Below, piece by piece: positions 63,658 to 64,000 of a stretch of DNA of 64,000 nucleotides (position 1 is its first letter; each line of letters starts with the position of its first letter). The notes under the pieces are model-generated. The model was not told the origin of the DNA, ran no database searches, and saw only the letters and a list, made by a program, of their open reading frames with translations. The stretch spans positions 1 through 64,000 of the forward strand of contig CALFER010000047.1 in NCBI GenBank assembly GCA_937951895.1. The letters run 5' to 3'. A program made the position numbers and the translations under genes. Source of the stretch: an uncultured bacterium. Lineage in GTDB: Bacteria; CSSED10-310; CALFER01.

Positions 63658-64000
63658 CTATTGTTTTCCGGTCTGGATCTTGCGATACAGATCGATCAAT
63701 TCAATAGCGGTGCATGCGGCATCCCATCCTTTGTTGCCCGACTTCGTTCCGGCACGCTCGATCGCCTGATCCGTCGAATCCGTGGTCAACACGCCAAAGG
63801 TCACCGGGATGGTCGCATCGAGGCCGACCATGGCGATCCCTTTGGTTGTTTCCGCCGAGATATACTCAAAATGAGGTGTATCTCCACGAATGACCGCTCC
63901 GAGGCAGATTACCGCATCGAACTGCTTCGATTCGACGACGCGTTTCGCTGCCGCGGGCAACTCGAACGCTCCCGGGACACGGATGACGGTCACCAAAGCC
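63658..64000 (-). CDS. ribH: Lumazine synthase RibH (5' part cut by the window edge)
   Basis: The C-terminal ~114 residues are visible: [74 protein letters not shown]. It makes 6,7-dimethyl-8-ribityllumazine for riboflavin. About 40 N-terminal residues lie beyond position 64000. Confidence 0.95.
   Translation of the reverse strand, partial: ALVTVIRVPGAFELPAAAKRVVESKQFDAVICLGAVIRGDTPHFEYISAETTKGIAMVGLDATIPVTFGVLTTDSTDQAIERAGTKSGNKGWDAACTAIELIDLYRKIQTGKQ

Overview
The window looks like a chromosome segment of an uncultured Gram-negative bacterium. An outer membrane is implied by the LPS-export genes (lptB, a fused lptC/lptA), an MsbA-type exporter, a RodZ homologue and an outer-membrane barrel. 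Most of the window is GC-rich with tight operons and frequent ATGA stop/start overlaps. Several families (the HEAT-like repeat proteins, the C-terminal domain of the 14.2 kb gene, DUF6600) suggest a Deltaproteobacteria-, Acidobacteria- or candidate-phylum-like lineage; I cannot name the taxon.

Layout. 0-7.2 kb is an AT-richer accessory block. It holds three tandem secreted beta-helix paralogues (the middle one frameshifted), an integron attC-like palindrome, a lone PUA/EVE-like plus PD-(D/E)XK nuclease, and a decayed formylglycine-generating-enzyme remnant. It stops at a tRNA-Glu/tRNA-Gln pair. 7.6-22.5 kb is mixed: a phosphodiesterase, a PDZ/7TM protein, a purL-purQ-purS operon in which the PurS protein is a tandem duplication, DUF2520, DUF362, a WxxW-rich DUF6600-like protein, a sugar kinase, a DciA-like protein and an ABC exporter. 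22.6-33.3 kb is a housekeeping run: queD-folE2, SurA-like, two HEAT-like paralogues flanking rodZ, then ffh-rpsP-khpA-rimM-trmD-rplS-rnhB-yraN and an amidase. 33.3-40 kb has three tRNAs, ftcD, a barrel gene behind a canonical sigma-54 promoter, rarA, and an ArsR-methyltransferase/ahcY operon with a palindromic operator.

At 40.06 kb, between convergent terminators, lies a 28-bp dif-like XerCD site. From 20.3 kb to this point every gene except the ABC exporter points right; from here to 64 kb every gene points left. That is the pattern expected at a replication terminus. The leftward half holds a GH57 enzyme, metK, hpf-rpoN-lptB-lptCA-HIT, rpsA-cmk-der-DUF512, CsgG-like secreted proteins, an SLH lipoprotein-like gene, hflX-miaA-mutL, a transglutaminase-like protein, a phosphoesterase, nusB and the end of ribH.

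Working together: ArsR-MT, AhcY and MetK handle the SAM/SAH cycle. LptB, LptCA and MsbA handle LPS transport. FolE2 and QueD supply the first two steps of queuosine or tetrahydropterin synthesis. PurL, PurQ and tandem PurS form FGAM synthetase. RpoN (44.3 kb) probably serves the sigma-54 promoter at 35.46 kb.
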